Assembly: GCF_000426825.1 (NCBI RefSeq)
Contig: NZ_AUGC01000017.1
Span: forward strand, 1 to 53,495
Reading direction: 5' to 3'
Length of the DNA: 53,495 nucleotides
DNA from: Thermonema rossianum DSM 10300
GTDB taxonomy: Bacteria; Bacteroidota; Bacteroidia; Cytophagales; Thermonemataceae
Shown here: piece by piece, positions 26,611 to 36,220 of the stretch
How positions within the stretch are numbered: position 1 is the stretch's first letter
Layout of the letters: every line of letters starts with the position of its first letter
Made by a program: the position numbers and the translations under genes
The notes under the pieces: model-generated
Told to the model about the DNA's origin: nothing
Databases searched by the model: none
What the model saw: the letters and a program-made list of their open reading frames with translations, nothing else

Positions 26611-27303
26611 ATGAAATTTGGAGTAGTGGTATTTCCCGGCTCAAACTGCGACGAAGATATGATTTATACTCTGCGCCATGTCATGGGGCAGAAGGTCGTC
26701 AAGCTTTGGCACAAAGATACGGATTTGCAAGGGGTCGATTTTGTCGTGCTGCCCGGTGGGTTTTCTTATGGTGACTATCTGCGGGCGGGGGCTATTGCGC
26801 GCTTTTCGCCCATCATGCAGGAAGTCATCCGCCATGCCAAGCGTGGAGGCTATGTCATGGGCATTTGCAACGGCTTTCAAATCTTGACAGAGTCGGGGCT
26901 ACTCGAAGGGGCTTTGTTGCGCAACCTGAATCAGCGCTATATCTGTAAAAATGTTTACATAAAGCCGGCCACACAAAACACCATTTTGACGGCCGGCCTG
27001 TCGCAAAAGAAAGCCTACAAAATACCGATTGCCCATGGCGAGGGACGTTTTTATGCGCCCAAAGACATGCTGAAAAGCATCCGGGATAACGACCAGATAC
27101 TGTTTCAGTATTGCGATGCGCAGGGAAAGGTAAGCGAGGAAGCCAACCCCAATGGCTCTTTGCTGAATATTGCAGGTATTTGTAACAAAGAGCGCAATGT
27201 TTTTGGCATGATGCCCCATCCGGAGCGCGCTGCCGATGAGTTGCTCAAAAATACCGACGGACGTGCTTTCTTTGAAAGCATATTGGAGCATGTGGCAGTG
27301 TAA
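26611..27303 (+). CDS. purQ: Phosphoribosylformylglycinamidine synthase, glutaminase subunit
   Basis: A 230-residue class I glutamine amidotransferase that feeds ammonia to PurL in the fourth step of purine synthesis. It begins [12 protein letters not shown]. The catalytic triad is Cys86 in Gly-Ile-Cys-Asn-Gly-Phe-Gln, with His203 and Glu205 in Met-Pro-His-Pro-Glu-Arg. It is a separate small subunit, so the organism should have the Gram-positive-type PurL plus PurS rather than the large fused enzyme. No other pur gene is near. It is divergent from yicC with a 94-base gap. Confidence 0.96.
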   Translation: MKFGVVVFPGSNCDEDMIYTLRHVMGQKVVKLWHKDTDLQGVDFVVLPGGFSYGDYLRAGAIARFSPIMQEVIRHAKRGGYVMGICNGFQILTESGLLEGALLRNLNQRYICKNVYIKPATQNTILTAGLSQKKAYKIPIAHGEGRFYAPKDMLKSIRDNDQILFQYCDAQGKVSEEANPNGSLLNIAGICNKERNVFGMMPHPERAADELLKNTDGRAFFESILEHVAV

Positions 27304-27332
27304 ATGATGGACGAACACTTTCTTTCATAAAG

Positions 27333-27366
27333 AAAAGCGGAGGTACCCGGGTACTTCCGCTTTTTG
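27333..27366. terminator. Bidirectional terminator between purQ and the RND exporter gene
   Basis: A nearly perfect 32-base palindrome (27333-27348 with 27349-27364, one G-U pair) centred on CCCGGG, so the loop is a few of the central bases. It has A-rich sequence before and TTTTT after. It lies between two convergent gene ends and fits either strand. Confidence 0.75.
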
Positions 27367-27390
27367 ATTATGAAGGCCTTTGCAAGGGGC

Positions 27391-29766
27391 TTATTTTGCT
27401 TCCGAAGGTGTTGATGCTTCAGGTTCTTTGTTTTCGTCGTAGCTCTCAGCCCATGCCAAGCGGCGCCGGTCATATTTGTCGAAGCTAAGCAGGAGCGAGG
27501 GCAGCAGAATCAAGTTGGTAAGCATGGCAGTGAACAAGGTCAGGGAAGTGAGCAGCCCCAATGCTACGGTACCGCCAAAATTGGAACCTACGAAGATCAC
27601 AAAACCAAAGAACAGAATGATGGAGGTATAAATCATGCCTTGCCCTGTTTCGCGCAAGCTTATCACCACCGCCTCGCGCACACTCACGCGCCGGCTAAAC
27701 AATTCGCTGCGGAAGCGTGCCAAATAGTGAATGGCATCATCAACGGCAATGCCGAAGGCAATACTAAATATCAGCGCCGTACTGGGCTTGAGTGGAATGC
27801 CGAACCACCCCATGATGCCCGCCGTGATAAGCAGGGGAATGAAGTTGGGAATGACCGACACCAACACCATGCGCAAGGAGCGGAACAAAAGCCCCATAAT
27901 AACGGCTATCAAGGCAAAGGCCAACAAGATGCTTTGTTTCAAATTGCGAATCAAATAGCTGTTGCCTTTGATGAAAATGGGCGTGGTGCCCGTGATATGC
28001 ACTTCAAAGCCTGCTTCTTGGGGCAAGTAACGTTCAATTTTAGGCTCTATGACACGGTGAATGAGCGAATCCATGCGTATGGAGCCTATGTCGGCAATTT
28101 TCATGGAGATACGCACTTCTTGTTCGGTAGAGTCGATAAAGCTGCGTGTAAGCGCCGATTTGTCTTCTTCCCCTTTCAGATAACGCATCAAGAAAGGGAG
28201 CTCTCGCTTTGTGGGAAAAGCATAATAAGCGGTATCTTGGTTATAAAAAGCCTGACGGGCAGCTTTCAGAAAGGTAATCATGGAGAGCGAAGGGGGCGAA
28301 ATGCCTATGCTGTCGAGCGATGCCTGAAATTCGTTTATTTTTTTCAGCTTGCTGTAGCTGCGCGTGCCCTTCGGCTTGCCTGTATTCACCACAATTTCCA
28401 AAGGCATGACACCCTTAAACTGCTTTTCGAAGAAAGCGAGATCTTGGCGTAGCCGGCTATGCTCGGGGATGTCATCGACCATATAAGAAACCGCCCGTAT
28501 CTTGTAAGTGCCATAAATAGAAAGCGCTACCAAGACCACTACGCAGGTGTAAATATACAAGCGCTTATGCGTGACCCAATGCGTGAAAGTGTTGATGAGC
28601 CCGTTGAGCATGCGTCCGTCCAAATGGCGCAAATGGCGGCTTTTGGGCTCGGGCAGATAAGAGAAAAAGACAGGAATTAAAACAATGCTCAGCAGGAAAG
28701 TGCAAAAGATATTGATGCTGGCAACCACACCAAACTCACGCAAAATAGCAATGTTGGTGGACATGAGCACACCGAAGCCTATTGCGGTGGTGGTATTGGT
28801 AATGAGCGTGACCACACCTATTTTTTGAATCACGCGCACCAATGCCAATATTTTGTTGCCGTGCTTTCTGAACTCTTGATGATACTTCGTGAGCATATAC
28901 ACGGCATTAGGAATACCTATGACAACCAGGATGGGCGGCAGCAGCCCTGTGAGCAAAGTGATTTTATAGTTGAGGATGCCCATCCAGCCCAACGTCCATG
29001 TGATGATGATACCGATGATAATCAGAGGGAAAACAACGGCTTTGAACGAACGGAAGAAAAGAAACAACACGACGGCGGTGGTTATCACCGAAAGAATCAA
29101 AAACAAATTCAACTCATCGGTGACTTTGGTTGCCATGGTCGAACGCACATAAGGCAGACCTGCATAGTGAATTTCGATGCCGGTTTTCTCTTGAAAGGCT
29201 TTACAAGCATCTTCTATGTGGCGTATGACGGTTTCGCGGTAGGCCGTGTTGAGCACTTGTTTATCTATGGACACCAGCAACACAGTGGCGCCGCTTGCTT
29301 CGTTGAATATCTGTCCACGATAAAAACGCAGCCGGCGGGTGAATGCCAGCAGGCTGTCAAGCCCGGCTTGGGTTTGGGGCATCGGCTCGAAAATAGGGCG
29401 GAAACGGAAGACCTTGTCGGCAGTGTCTTTGTACAGATACTGCAGGTGGGCTATGGAAACGGCACGCTCAACGCCCCGGATGCCTTCCAGCTGTTGCGCC
29501 AGCTTTGCCCATGCCCGGAAATTATCCAGTTGATAAATGCTACTGTCGTGGATACCTATGGCCAATATGTTGCCGTCTTCACCATATTTTTGTTTGAAGA
29601 GCTTGAAATACTGCATGTCAGGGTCTTTGTCGGGCACGACGGCAGCATAATCGTAGGCACGCTCGACGCCCCGGCTCATATAGCCCATAAAGGCAGTAAG
29701 CAGCAAAATGACAATCAACAGGGGGAGGCGATAAACCAAGATGAATCGTGCAAGCTTAGACCACAT
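27391..29766 (-). CDS. RND/MMPL-family transporter
   Basis: A 791-residue inner membrane exporter. The ATG at 29766 is chosen; an upstream TTG would add nine residues but is less likely. The layout is the MMPL one: helix 1, a large periplasmic loop, a block of about five helices (about 215-390), then helix 7, a second large loop and a second block (about 600-760). The second block holds [11 protein letters not shown], with the Asp pair that carries protons in RND pumps. The first block holds Gly-Ile-Pro-Asn-Ala-Val-Tyr-Met. Substrate is unknown; hydrophobic lipids are typical for this group. The C terminus is a Glu/Pro-rich tail. Confidence 0.9.
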   Translation of the reverse strand: MWSKLARFILVYRLPLLIVILLLTAFMGYMSRGVERAYDYAAVVPDKDPDMQYFKLFKQKYGEDGNILAIGIHDSSIYQLDNFRAWAKLAQQLEGIRGVERAVSIAHLQYLYKDTADKVFRFRPIFEPMPQTQAGLDSLLAFTRRLRFYRGQIFNEASGATVLLVSIDKQVLNTAYRETVIRHIEDACKAFQEKTGIEIHYAGLPYVRSTMATKVTDELNLFLILSVITTAVVLFLFFRSFKAVVFPLIIIGIIITWTLGWMGILNYKITLLTGLLPPILVVIGIPNAVYMLTKYHQEFRKHGNKILALVRVIQKIGVVTLITNTTTAIGFGVLMSTNIAILREFGVVASINIFCTFLLSIVLIPVFFSYLPEPKSRHLRHLDGRMLNGLINTFTHWVTHKRLYIYTCVVVLVALSIYGTYKIRAVSYMVDDIPEHSRLRQDLAFFEKQFKGVMPLEIVVNTGKPKGTRSYSKLKKINEFQASLDSIGISPPSLSMITFLKAARQAFYNQDTAYYAFPTKRELPFLMRYLKGEEDKSALTRSFIDSTEQEVRISMKIADIGSIRMDSLIHRVIEPKIERYLPQEAGFEVHITGTTPIFIKGNSYLIRNLKQSILLAFALIAVIMGLLFRSLRMVLVSVIPNFIPLLITAGIMGWFGIPLKPSTALIFSIAFGIAVDDAIHYLARFRSELFSRRVSVREAVVISLRETGQGMIYTSIILFFGFVIFVGSNFGGTVALGLLTSLTLFTAMLTNLILLPSLLLSFDKYDRRRLAWAESYDENKEPEASTPSEAK

Positions 29767-29846
29767 AAATGTTGATAAAATTTTAAAAGACAAAAAAGAA
29801 AAAGCTGTGTTGTTCCTTCTTTAAAGGGATGGCAATTTACGTAAAA

Positions 29847-32800
29847 TCACTGTAAACCGAAGCGCTTGCGACAGGCATCGCGCACCTGCTGCAGCAAATC
29901 CACAAAAAGCAAAAGCCTTTCTTTCAGGTCTTGCGGCACTTCTTTTTTCATCAGAGTTTCGGTTTCGGTAACGGCTTGTGCAAAGCGGGCTGCCCCTAAG
30001 GTGCCCGAAGTGCCTTTCAGCGTGTGCAATAACTTGCGGATGCCTTCGTAGTCTTCTTGCTTGAGCAAGCGAAAACAGTCATCAAGCATGCCTTGACTTT
30101 CTTCTATGAACTCAGTCAGGCTTGCCTGCACAATGGCTTTTCCGCCGTATTTGCTCAGTTGTTCAAGCACTTCTTCATCGAGTACCGGCAAGTGGGTGCC
30201 TTGTGGCGTGGGCAGTGCCTGCCGGGGGGCACCTTTTTCTTCCGGTGCGGGCGGCGAGAGCGTGGTAAGGTCCACTACTTTTTGTAAAAGCTGCTGTGCG
30301 CGCAAAGGCTTGGCTATGTAATCGTCCATGCCCAGTTGCAAGAAGCGTTGGCGGTCTTCGGGCATGGCATAGGCTGTCATTGCCACAATGGGCGGCAGGT
30401 CGTGGCGCAAATCGCGCATCATTTGAGTGGCTTCAATGCCATCTATTTCAGGCATTTGAATATCCATGAGTATCAAATCGAAGTCTTGGCTTTGCACCAG
30501 CTCCAGCGCTTTGCGTGCATCTTCGGCAAGTTGCACGTGGCAGTAGGCGCGCCGCAGTATTTCGGCGGCTACCTTACGGTTTACGGCGTTGTCGTCAACC
30601 ACCAGCAGGCGCGGGCGCCGTTTTTTTAAGATGTCATAGAGGCGGTGCATGGGGTCTTGGTGCTGTGTGGCAAGCGGTTGGTTGTGTTTGCGCACACGTA
30701 TGGTGAAGAAGAAACGGCTGCCTTGCCCGGGTGTGGAGTGCAAACCGATGCTGCCCCCCATCAACTCTACCAGCTGCTTGGCGATGGCCAAGCCCAAGCC
30801 GGTGCCGGCATAAGCCTTTTTGGTGGAGGTGTCTAACTGACTGAAGGTGCGAAACAGCTTCTTTTGGTCTTCCGGGGCAATACCTATGCCGGTATCTTTC
30901 ACTTCGAAGTAAAGGGTGAGCTGTTGTTTTTGTTCTTCCAGCACCTTCACTACAATGTCGATACTACCTTGCTCGGTAAACTTGATGGCATTGTTTACCA
31001 GGTTGCTGAGCACTTGCACCAGGCGGGTTTCGTCGGCTACCACATAGGGCGGCACACCTTCATCGATGCGGAAACGCAGCTGATTGCCGCGGTGGTGCGC
31101 CCGGGGGAGGAATAGGTGGTGCACACGTTCCACGATGGAATGCACGGAGCAAGCGCGGGGGCGCAGTTGCATCTTGCCGGCTTCTATCTTGGACAAATCC
31201 AAGATGTCGTTCAATATGTTGAGCAGGGTTTCAGACGATTCCTTCAGAATGTTTACATACTCGCGCTGCTCGGGGCTTAGAGGGGTGCTGTCGAGCAGGT
31301 CTATCATGCCGATGATGCCATTCATGGGCGTGCGTATCTCGTGGCTCATGTTGGCAAGGAAATTTTCCTTGACGCGCAGCGAATGTTCTGCCAACTCTTT
31401 GGCACGCATCACTTCTTCGGAAGCCCGTTTGAGTTCGGTAATGTCGCGCACTACGCCTTCAATACCATAAGGCTTGCCTTGCTCGTTGTAAAGCAGGCGT
31501 ATGTTGGAAATAGATTCCACTTCGGTGCCGTCTTTGCGGCGCAAACCTATTTCAAAGTTTTTGAGACGCCCTTTGCGCATAAGCTCGCGTATGGCTCTGA
31601 AAGCCGAGCGCTTGTCTATATTGCGCGTATAGAAGCTGGTTACGGGTTTGCCTATCAGCTCTTCGGGTTCATAGCCGCCCAACTCTTTGATGGAGGGGCT
31701 AATCATCAGAATACGCCCTTTGAGGTCGGAACGATAGTAAATATCCTGGAAAGATTCGAAGATGGTGCGGAACTTTTCTTCGCTTTCTTTGAGGGCTATC
31801 TCTGAAAGCTTTTTTTCGGTAATATCATGGGCAATGGCTGATACTTCTTCAATTTCGCCTTCGTCGTTGGGAATGGGGTTTAAATAGATTTCACGCCACC
31901 GCACGTTGCCTTTCAGGTCCTTGACGGTCATTTCAAAATGCAGCGCCTTGCCTTCAAATGCCTGTTTGAATTTTTCTTTCCAAAACAGGTCCACTTGTTC
32001 TTGCCGCATGAGATCTTTCAGCTCTTTGGGGTATTCATAGAGCTTGGGGGTGATGCCATATTGCTCTTGCAGCGTGCGCACATAATTTTGATTGAAAGAA
32101 GTGAATTGGCGCTTGCGGTTGACCGTCCACATGATGTGCGAGCCGCTTTCAAAGATGGCGCGCAGGCGTGCCGTTTGGTTGCGCAGTTGCATTTCGGTTT
32201 GCTTACGTTCGGCAGCCACGGCCACTTGTCCCGAAATGAATTCGAGCAGTTTCAGGTCTTGTTGCGTGTAGGCATGCGGATTGCGGTATGATTTGAGCGA
32301 GAGGACGCCCAGCGTTCCTTTTTTTGTACGCAAAGGAATGCCTACCCACACCAAAGGCACCATTTGCCGGTTGCTCAGTGCCAGCTCGCCTTCTTCAATA
32401 AGTGCTTCTATTTTATGCTTGTTGAGTACTACCAGCCTGGCTTGGCGCAAGGCATACTCTACCAGTCCTTTGCCGATGGGGCGGCGCCCCGCAAGGGCAT
32501 TTTCCGGGGCGTATTGGTCCACGTAGTAGGGATAAGTGAGCGTGTTTTCTTCCGGGTGATAAAGGGTGATGTAAAAGTTTTCTACTTCCATCACCTTGCT
32601 CAACTCTATGTGTATGTTGCGAAACAGCTCACGCATGCTGTCGCTTTCAATAGCCAGGCGGGCAATGCTGTTGTACAGGTTCTGGGCTTGCTCTGCTTTC
32701 ACGCGGTCGGTCACGTCGTACAAGATGCCCCGGATGGCTGCAATGCGGCTCTGCTCATAACGCAAGCTGATGTGCCCTTCCAAATAAACCACTTTGCCGC

Positions 32801-33170
32801 TTTTGTGCATCAGTGCCGTGTGAAAAGGCAGACGGTAGGGAGCCCCTTCCCGCGCTTGGGCAAACACCTGTTGGTAGGTCTCGTGCTTATATTGCGGATG
32901 AATGAGGTCTTGAATACGCAACTTTTGCAGTTCTTCTTGTGTGTAGCCCAGCTTTTCGCGGCAGGCCCGGTTGTAAAACAAGAATTCGCCGGAGCGGGAA
33001 ATCACAAATATCAAATCGTGTGCATTGTCGAACAGGTCAAGCAGGGCGGCATTGGTGCGCTGCAGCTCTTTGTAAATGCCTTCCGGGTCTTTTTTTAAAA
33101 AAGCGACTTCCTGCTCCAGTTGGCGGATATAGTCAATGAGCACTTCTTTGGGTGCCGATTGTAGATTCAT
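29847..33170 (-). CDS. Hybrid sensor histidine kinase (PAS-GAF-PAS-PAS-HisKA-HATPase-REC-Hpt)
   Basis: A 1107-residue cytosolic phosphorelay protein with no membrane segment visible. Order: short coiled start, PAS (about 45-165), GAF (about 170-325), PAS (about 335-455), PAS (about 465-585). Then HisKA with phospho-acceptor His near 611 in Met-Ser-His-Glu-Ile-Arg-Thr-Pro, and HATPase with Asn-Ala-Ile-Lys-Phe-Thr and Gly-Thr-Gly-Leu-Gly-Leu. The receiver has Asp903 in Leu-Met-Asp-Ile-Gln-Met-Pro. The Hpt domain carries His near 1049 in Leu-His-Thr-Leu-Lys-Gly. All phosphorelay residues are present, so it could pass phosphate to a separate regulator; none is nearby. Its start overlaps the end of the YpdA-like gene by 38 bases. 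Confidence 0.93.
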   Translation of the reverse strand: MNLQSAPKEVLIDYIRQLEQEVAFLKKDPEGIYKELQRTNAALLDLFDNAHDLIFVISRSGEFLFYNRACREKLGYTQEELQKLRIQDLIHPQYKHETYQQVFAQAREGAPYRLPFHTALMHKSGKVVYLEGHISLRYEQSRIAAIRGILYDVTDRVKAEQAQNLYNSIARLAIESDSMRELFRNIHIELSKVMEVENFYITLYHPEENTLTYPYYVDQYAPENALAGRRPIGKGLVEYALRQARLVVLNKHKIEALIEEGELALSNRQMVPLVWVGIPLRTKKGTLGVLSLKSYRNPHAYTQQDLKLLEFISGQVAVAAERKQTEMQLRNQTARLRAIFESGSHIMWTVNRKRQFTSFNQNYVRTLQEQYGITPKLYEYPKELKDLMRQEQVDLFWKEKFKQAFEGKALHFEMTVKDLKGNVRWREIYLNPIPNDEGEIEEVSAIAHDITEKKLSEIALKESEEKFRTIFESFQDIYYRSDLKGRILMISPSIKELGGYEPEELIGKPVTSFYTRNIDKRSAFRAIRELMRKGRLKNFEIGLRRKDGTEVESISNIRLLYNEQGKPYGIEGVVRDITELKRASEEVMRAKELAEHSLRVKENFLANMSHEIRTPMNGIIGMIDLLDSTPLSPEQREYVNILKESSETLLNILNDILDLSKIEAGKMQLRPRACSVHSIVERVHHLFLPRAHHRGNQLRFRIDEGVPPYVVADETRLVQVLSNLVNNAIKFTEQGSIDIVVKVLEEQKQQLTLYFEVKDTGIGIAPEDQKKLFRTFSQLDTSTKKAYAGTGLGLAIAKQLVELMGGSIGLHSTPGQGSRFFFTIRVRKHNQPLATQHQDPMHRLYDILKKRRPRLLVVDDNAVNRKVAAEILRRAYCHVQLAEDARKALELVQSQDFDLILMDIQMPEIDGIEATQMMRDLRHDLPPIVAMTAYAMPEDRQRFLQLGMDDYIAKPLRAQQLLQKVVDLTTLSPPAPEEKGAPRQALPTPQGTHLPVLDEEVLEQLSKYGGKAIVQASLTEFIEESQGMLDDCFRLLKQEDYEGIRKLLHTLKGTSGTLGAARFAQAVTETETLMKKEVPQDLKERLLLFVDLLQQVRDACRKRFGLQ

Positions 33171-34134
33171 TTTGCAAACGTCGGCTTAGGTGTTTTATAA
33201 TCACGGGGGCATGAAAGCGCCCATTCTCTATGTACACTTTTTCGGTGTGTATGCCACAAATGGCAGTGCCCGCCACATACAAGCCTTTTACGTTGGTTTC
33301 GAAATGCTCGTTGTGCTGAGGTACCAGCTCATTGTCCACCTTCACGCCTGCCTGGCGGAGCAGGTTGTCATCGGGCAGGTAGCCGGTGAGCGCCAGCACG
33401 AAATCGGCGGGTAGGCGGTGCACTTGCCCCTGCTGCGTATATTCCACGATGGTGGGGGTGATGCGTTGCACTTGGCATCCAAACGAGGCTTGTATATGCC
33501 CTTCGGCAATGCGTCGTTTCAAGTCGGGCACCAGCCAGTATTTGGCAGTAGGTTTGAAGTCTTGCCCGCGCACCAGCATGTGCACTTTGGCGCCGTGGCG
33601 ATAGAGATCAAGGGCGGCTTCTACGGCAGAGTTGCCCCCGCCGATAATGACCACGCGCTGATGCACATACTCGAAAGGCTCTTTGTAGTAATGCGATACA
33701 TGCGGCAGGTCTTCGCCTTCTACCTGCAGGAGGCGTGGACAGGTGAAATAACCGGTGGCCACCACTACTGCCCGGCTGTGGAGCTGTTCGCCGCGGTGTG
33801 TATGCAAAACAAAGGAATTGCCTTGCGGCTCAATGCGTTCGATGCGGGTATAAAGCCGGATGTGCAGCTGAAAGTACTCGCTCACCTTGCGGTAATACTG
33901 CAGGGCTTCGCTGCGGTTGGCTTTGGCATCGGCAATGGCAAATGGAATGCCGCCGATGCTGATGTTGTCGGCAGTGGAAAAGAAACGCATATGCACGGGA
34001 TAACGGCGAATAGACTCTGCTATGCTGCCTTGTTCCACGATGAGGTAGCGCAGAGAGGCTTTGTGCGCTTCAATGCCACAGGCCAGCCCGCATGGTCCTG
34101 CACCGATGATGATAAGGTCATATAAGTCGGCCAT
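33133..34134 (-). CDS. ypdA: YpdA-family putative bacillithiol disulfide reductase
   Basis: A 333-residue FAD/NADPH flavoprotein. The ATG at 34134 gives Met-Ala-Asp-Leu-Tyr-Asp-Leu-Ile-Ile-Ile-Gly-Ala-Gly-Pro-Cys-Gly-Leu, the dinucleotide-binding start; an in-frame extension upstream has no homology. A second Rossmann loop is Ile-Ile-Gly-Gly-Gly-Asn-Ser-Ala-Val-Glu. No redox Cys-x-x-Cys pair is seen, unlike thioredoxin reductase, which fits YpdA. In Firmicutes YpdA reduces bacillithiol disulfide. Its activity here depends on whether the organism makes bacillithiol, and no biosynthesis gene is in the window. It lies between DUF2480 (eight bases upstream) and the hybrid kinase. Confidence 0.85.
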   Translation of the reverse strand: MADLYDLIIIGAGPCGLACGIEAHKASLRYLIVEQGSIAESIRRYPVHMRFFSTADNISIGGIPFAIADAKANRSEALQYYRKVSEYFQLHIRLYTRIERIEPQGNSFVLHTHRGEQLHSRAVVVATGYFTCPRLLQVEGEDLPHVSHYYKEPFEYVHQRVVIIGGGNSAVEAALDLYRHGAKVHMLVRGQDFKPTAKYWLVPDLKRRIAEGHIQASFGCQVQRITPTIVEYTQQGQVHRLPADFVLALTGYLPDDNLLRQAGVKVDNELVPQHNEHFETNVKGLYVAGTAICGIHTEKVYIENGRFHAPVIIKHLSRRLQNESTIGTQRSAH

Positions 34135-34142
34135 GTATGTGC

Positions 34143-34655
34143 TTATTTTTTTCGTTTGTAAATGGGCACCGTACTGCATGGTTCACCATACATCAAACTG
34201 CTTACATAGGGCTGCAGACGTGCCGCCAGCAAGGTGAAGGCATATTCAGGAATGGGTTTTTCGCCACATCCTTTTACCACCACCTTTTTGTCTTGATAGG
34301 CTTGGGGGGTGATGGTGTCGATTTGCTGCTGCCATAACTCGCGCTGCAGGTCTTCGAGGGTGCCGTAGGTAACATAGCGTGCATAAGGAGCCAGTGATGT
34401 GGCCAGCAACATATAAGCCCATACAGGCACAATGGCATCGGTACTGCAACCTACTGCCACATTTTTGCCTTCATAGCGGCTCCAGTCTTCACTTTTTACG
34501 TATTCGCGAAAATCTTTTTCCCGCAGCACCATGCCTTGAAAGAGCTGCGGGGCTATGTCGAGCCAAACACATTCACCTTCCGGATAGAATTCCTGAAGGT
34601 CTATGCTCACAAGCGGGCTGCGTGCTACACGATTGACAATCGGTTCTTCTTTCAT
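34143..34655 (-). CDS. DUF2480 family protein
   Basis: A 170-residue cytoplasmic protein with the family opening Val-Asn-Arg-Val-Ala-Arg-Ser-Pro-Leu-Val-Ser-Ile-Asp-Leu-Gln-Glu-Phe-Tyr-Pro. A conserved Gly-Cys-Ser-Thr-Asp-Ala-Ile-Val-Pro and Lys-Gly-Cys-Gly-Glu-Lys-Pro-Ile-Pro follow; two Cys in repeated contexts hint at an internal duplication. The family is restricted to Bacteroidota and has no assigned function. It overlaps tsaB by four bases (ATGA), so translation is coupled. Confidence 0.88.
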   Translation of the reverse strand: MKEEPIVNRVARSPLVSIDLQEFYPEGECVWLDIAPQLFQGMVLREKDFREYVKSEDWSRYEGKNVAVGCSTDAIVPVWAYMLLATSLAPYARYVTYGTLEDLQRELWQQQIDTITPQAYQDKKVVVKGCGEKPIPEYAFTLLAARLQPYVSSLMYGEPCSTVPIYKRKK

Positions 34656-35344
34656 TGTGGGTTGATTTTTGATTTGGGCTTGCCGGCAATAAAGTCTTTC
34701 AAATAGAAAGGCTCGAAATAGGCAACATCTTCAAAAGCCCCTTCTTGGAAGCGTTGCCATGCCAAAGCACCTACGGCTTCGGCGTGTGGCACCACATGGT
34801 CCATGAAAAGTGCCCGTTCATGCTTTTCAAGCAAAGAGCGGCACTTGGGCATGCCATTCCCACAAAAGATAACATATCTTTCAGATAAAAGTTCGCTGAA
34901 GCTGTCTTTGTCTATAATTTTGGCTTCGGTGGGGCTTTGCACCTTGCCCCGGTGGTCTATGAGCATACAATACACTTCCATCCGGCGGGCATCAATCATG
35001 GGGCATATCCAGGCATCTTGTATGAGGTTGTATTGGCGTGCGCTGTAAGCCATGGCTTCAAGCGTATTGACAGCTATCAGTGGCTTCTGCAAAGCATAAC
35101 AAAGCCCTTTGGCAGTGGCTACGCCTATGCGCAGGCCAGTGTAAGAGCCGGGTCCCTTGGAAACAGCAATGGCGCTCAATTGCCGTAAATCGAGCGATAG
35201 TTCTTGTTTCAGTTTGTCTATGAGTGATGCCAAATGCTTGCCGTGTGCTTGAGGCAAATGAAGTGCAAAGGAAGCAAGCAGTTGCCCTTCGTTATGCAGG
35301 GCAACAGAGCAAACGTCGGTGGCGGTTTCTATACTTAAAATCAT
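34652..35344 (-). CDS. tsaB: tRNA threonylcarbamoyladenosine biosynthesis protein TsaB
   Basis: A 230-residue ASKHA-fold protein. It begins Ile-Leu-Ser-Ile-Glu-Thr-Ala-Thr and has Gly-Pro-Gly-Ser-Tyr-Thr-Gly-Leu-Arg-Ile-Gly, the universal TsaB signature. With TsaD and TsaE it transfers threonylcarbamoyl to A37 of tRNAs reading ANN codons. TsaD and TsaE are not in the window. It is coupled to DUF2480 by a four-base overlap. Confidence 0.95.
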   Translation of the reverse strand: MILSIETATDVCSVALHNEGQLLASFALHLPQAHGKHLASLIDKLKQELSLDLRQLSAIAVSKGPGSYTGLRIGVATAKGLCYALQKPLIAVNTLEAMAYSARQYNLIQDAWICPMIDARRMEVYCMLIDHRGKVQSPTEAKIIDKDSFSELLSERYVIFCGNGMPKCRSLLEKHERALFMDHVVPHAEAVGALAWQRFQEGAFEDVAYFEPFYLKDFIAGKPKSKINPQ

Positions 35345-35377
35345 AGTGTTGGAAGTAAACAGTTAGCTAAAGTGCCG

Positions 35378-36079
35378 CTATACATCGGCTTGCGGGCACA
35401 ACTCTTTGACCAGACGGGGCACGCCTTCACTTGCTTTGGCTTCGATCATGTGCAAGTGAGGATAACGGCGCCATGAAATGTCGGGGCGCTTGATATCTAC
35501 CAAATACTTGGGAATATGAGGGGAGGCGTAGTCGATAAGGCCGGCGGCAGGGTACACCACCAGCGAGGTGCCTATGATTATGAACAGGTCGGCTTGTTCT
35601 ACTTCGGCAATGGCGGCATCCATCATGGGCACCGGTTCGCCAAACCACACAATATGCGGACGCAGCTGGCTGCCGTCTTCGGCGGTGTCGCCCCATTGAA
35701 TATCGCGGTAGCCTATGTCGTAAATAAGCTGTGGGTTGCGGCTGCTGCGTGCTTTGGTCAGTTCGCCGTGCAGATGTATGATGCGCGAGGAACCGGCCCG
35801 TTCGTGCAAGTCATCTACATTTTGCGTGATGATGACTACTTCGTAGCAGCGCTCCAGCTCTTTGAGCGCCCGGTGGGCAGCATTGGGTTGTGCTTGCGCC
35901 AGCTGCCGGCGTCGCATATTGTAAAACTCCAGCACTTTTTGCGGATTGCGGTGCCAGCCTTCAATAGAGGCTACTTCGGTGATGTCGTAGCCTTCCCACA
36001 GCCCGCCTGCGTCGCGGAAAGTCTTCAATCCACTTTCGGCACTGATGCCGGCGCCGGTCAGTACCACTACTTTCTTCAT
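35378..36079 (-). CDS. cobB: SIR2-family NAD-dependent deacylase (class III-like, zinc cysteines absent)
   Basis: A 233-residue sirtuin. The ATG at 36079 starts Lys-Lys-Val-Val-Val-Leu-Thr-Gly-Ala-Gly-Ile-Ser-Ala-Glu-Ser-Gly; an upstream in-frame extension does not match the family. Other NAD-site motifs are Thr-Gln-Asn-Val-Asp and catalytic His104 in His-Leu-His-Gly-Glu. Tyr53 and Arg56 (Phe-Tyr-Asn-Met-Arg-Arg) are the residues that let class III enzymes accept succinyl- and malonyl-lysine. The zinc module normally found between His-Gly-Glu and Pro-His-Ile-Val-Trp-Phe-Gly contains no cysteine here. It is probably a protein desuccinylase or deacetylase of the cytosol. Confidence 0.9.
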   Translation of the reverse strand: MKKVVVLTGAGISAESGLKTFRDAGGLWEGYDITEVASIEGWHRNPQKVLEFYNMRRRQLAQAQPNAAHRALKELERCYEVVIITQNVDDLHERAGSSRIIHLHGELTKARSSRNPQLIYDIGYRDIQWGDTAEDGSQLRPHIVWFGEPVPMMDAAIAEVEQADLFIIIGTSLVVYPAAGLIDYASPHIPKYLVDIKRPDISWRRYPHLHMIEAKASEGVPRLVKELCPQADV

Positions 36080-36168
36080 GCGGTTACCATTACCTGAGGG
36101 CATACGCCATAAGTTTGAGAGTAGATTCCACAAAGCCGTTTCTTTTTATTGGGGGTTGCATTAAAGAT

Positions 36169-36203
36169 AAAAAAACCGCAGAGGATAATTGTTCCGCTGC
36201 GGT
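36169..36203 (-). terminator. Rho-independent terminator for the membrane protein gene
   Basis: A stem of at least seven base pairs (36175-36181 with 36197-36203), with a further partly paired inner section. On the minus strand it is followed by seven T (complement of 36169-36175). It lies downstream of the gene at 36221-36709. Confidence 0.7.
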
Positions 36204-36220
36204 GGAAAATACTTTCTGTA

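Noticed and set aside
27640-29775. Several long plus-strand frames opposite the RND exporter gene
   Set aside because: They are His/Gln/Arg-rich shadow translations with no motif, and the minus-strand gene has clear RND features.
29767-29793. TTG start for the RND exporter
   Set aside because: The in-frame ATG at 29766 is nine codons downstream and directly precedes the first helix; the TTG adds nothing conserved.
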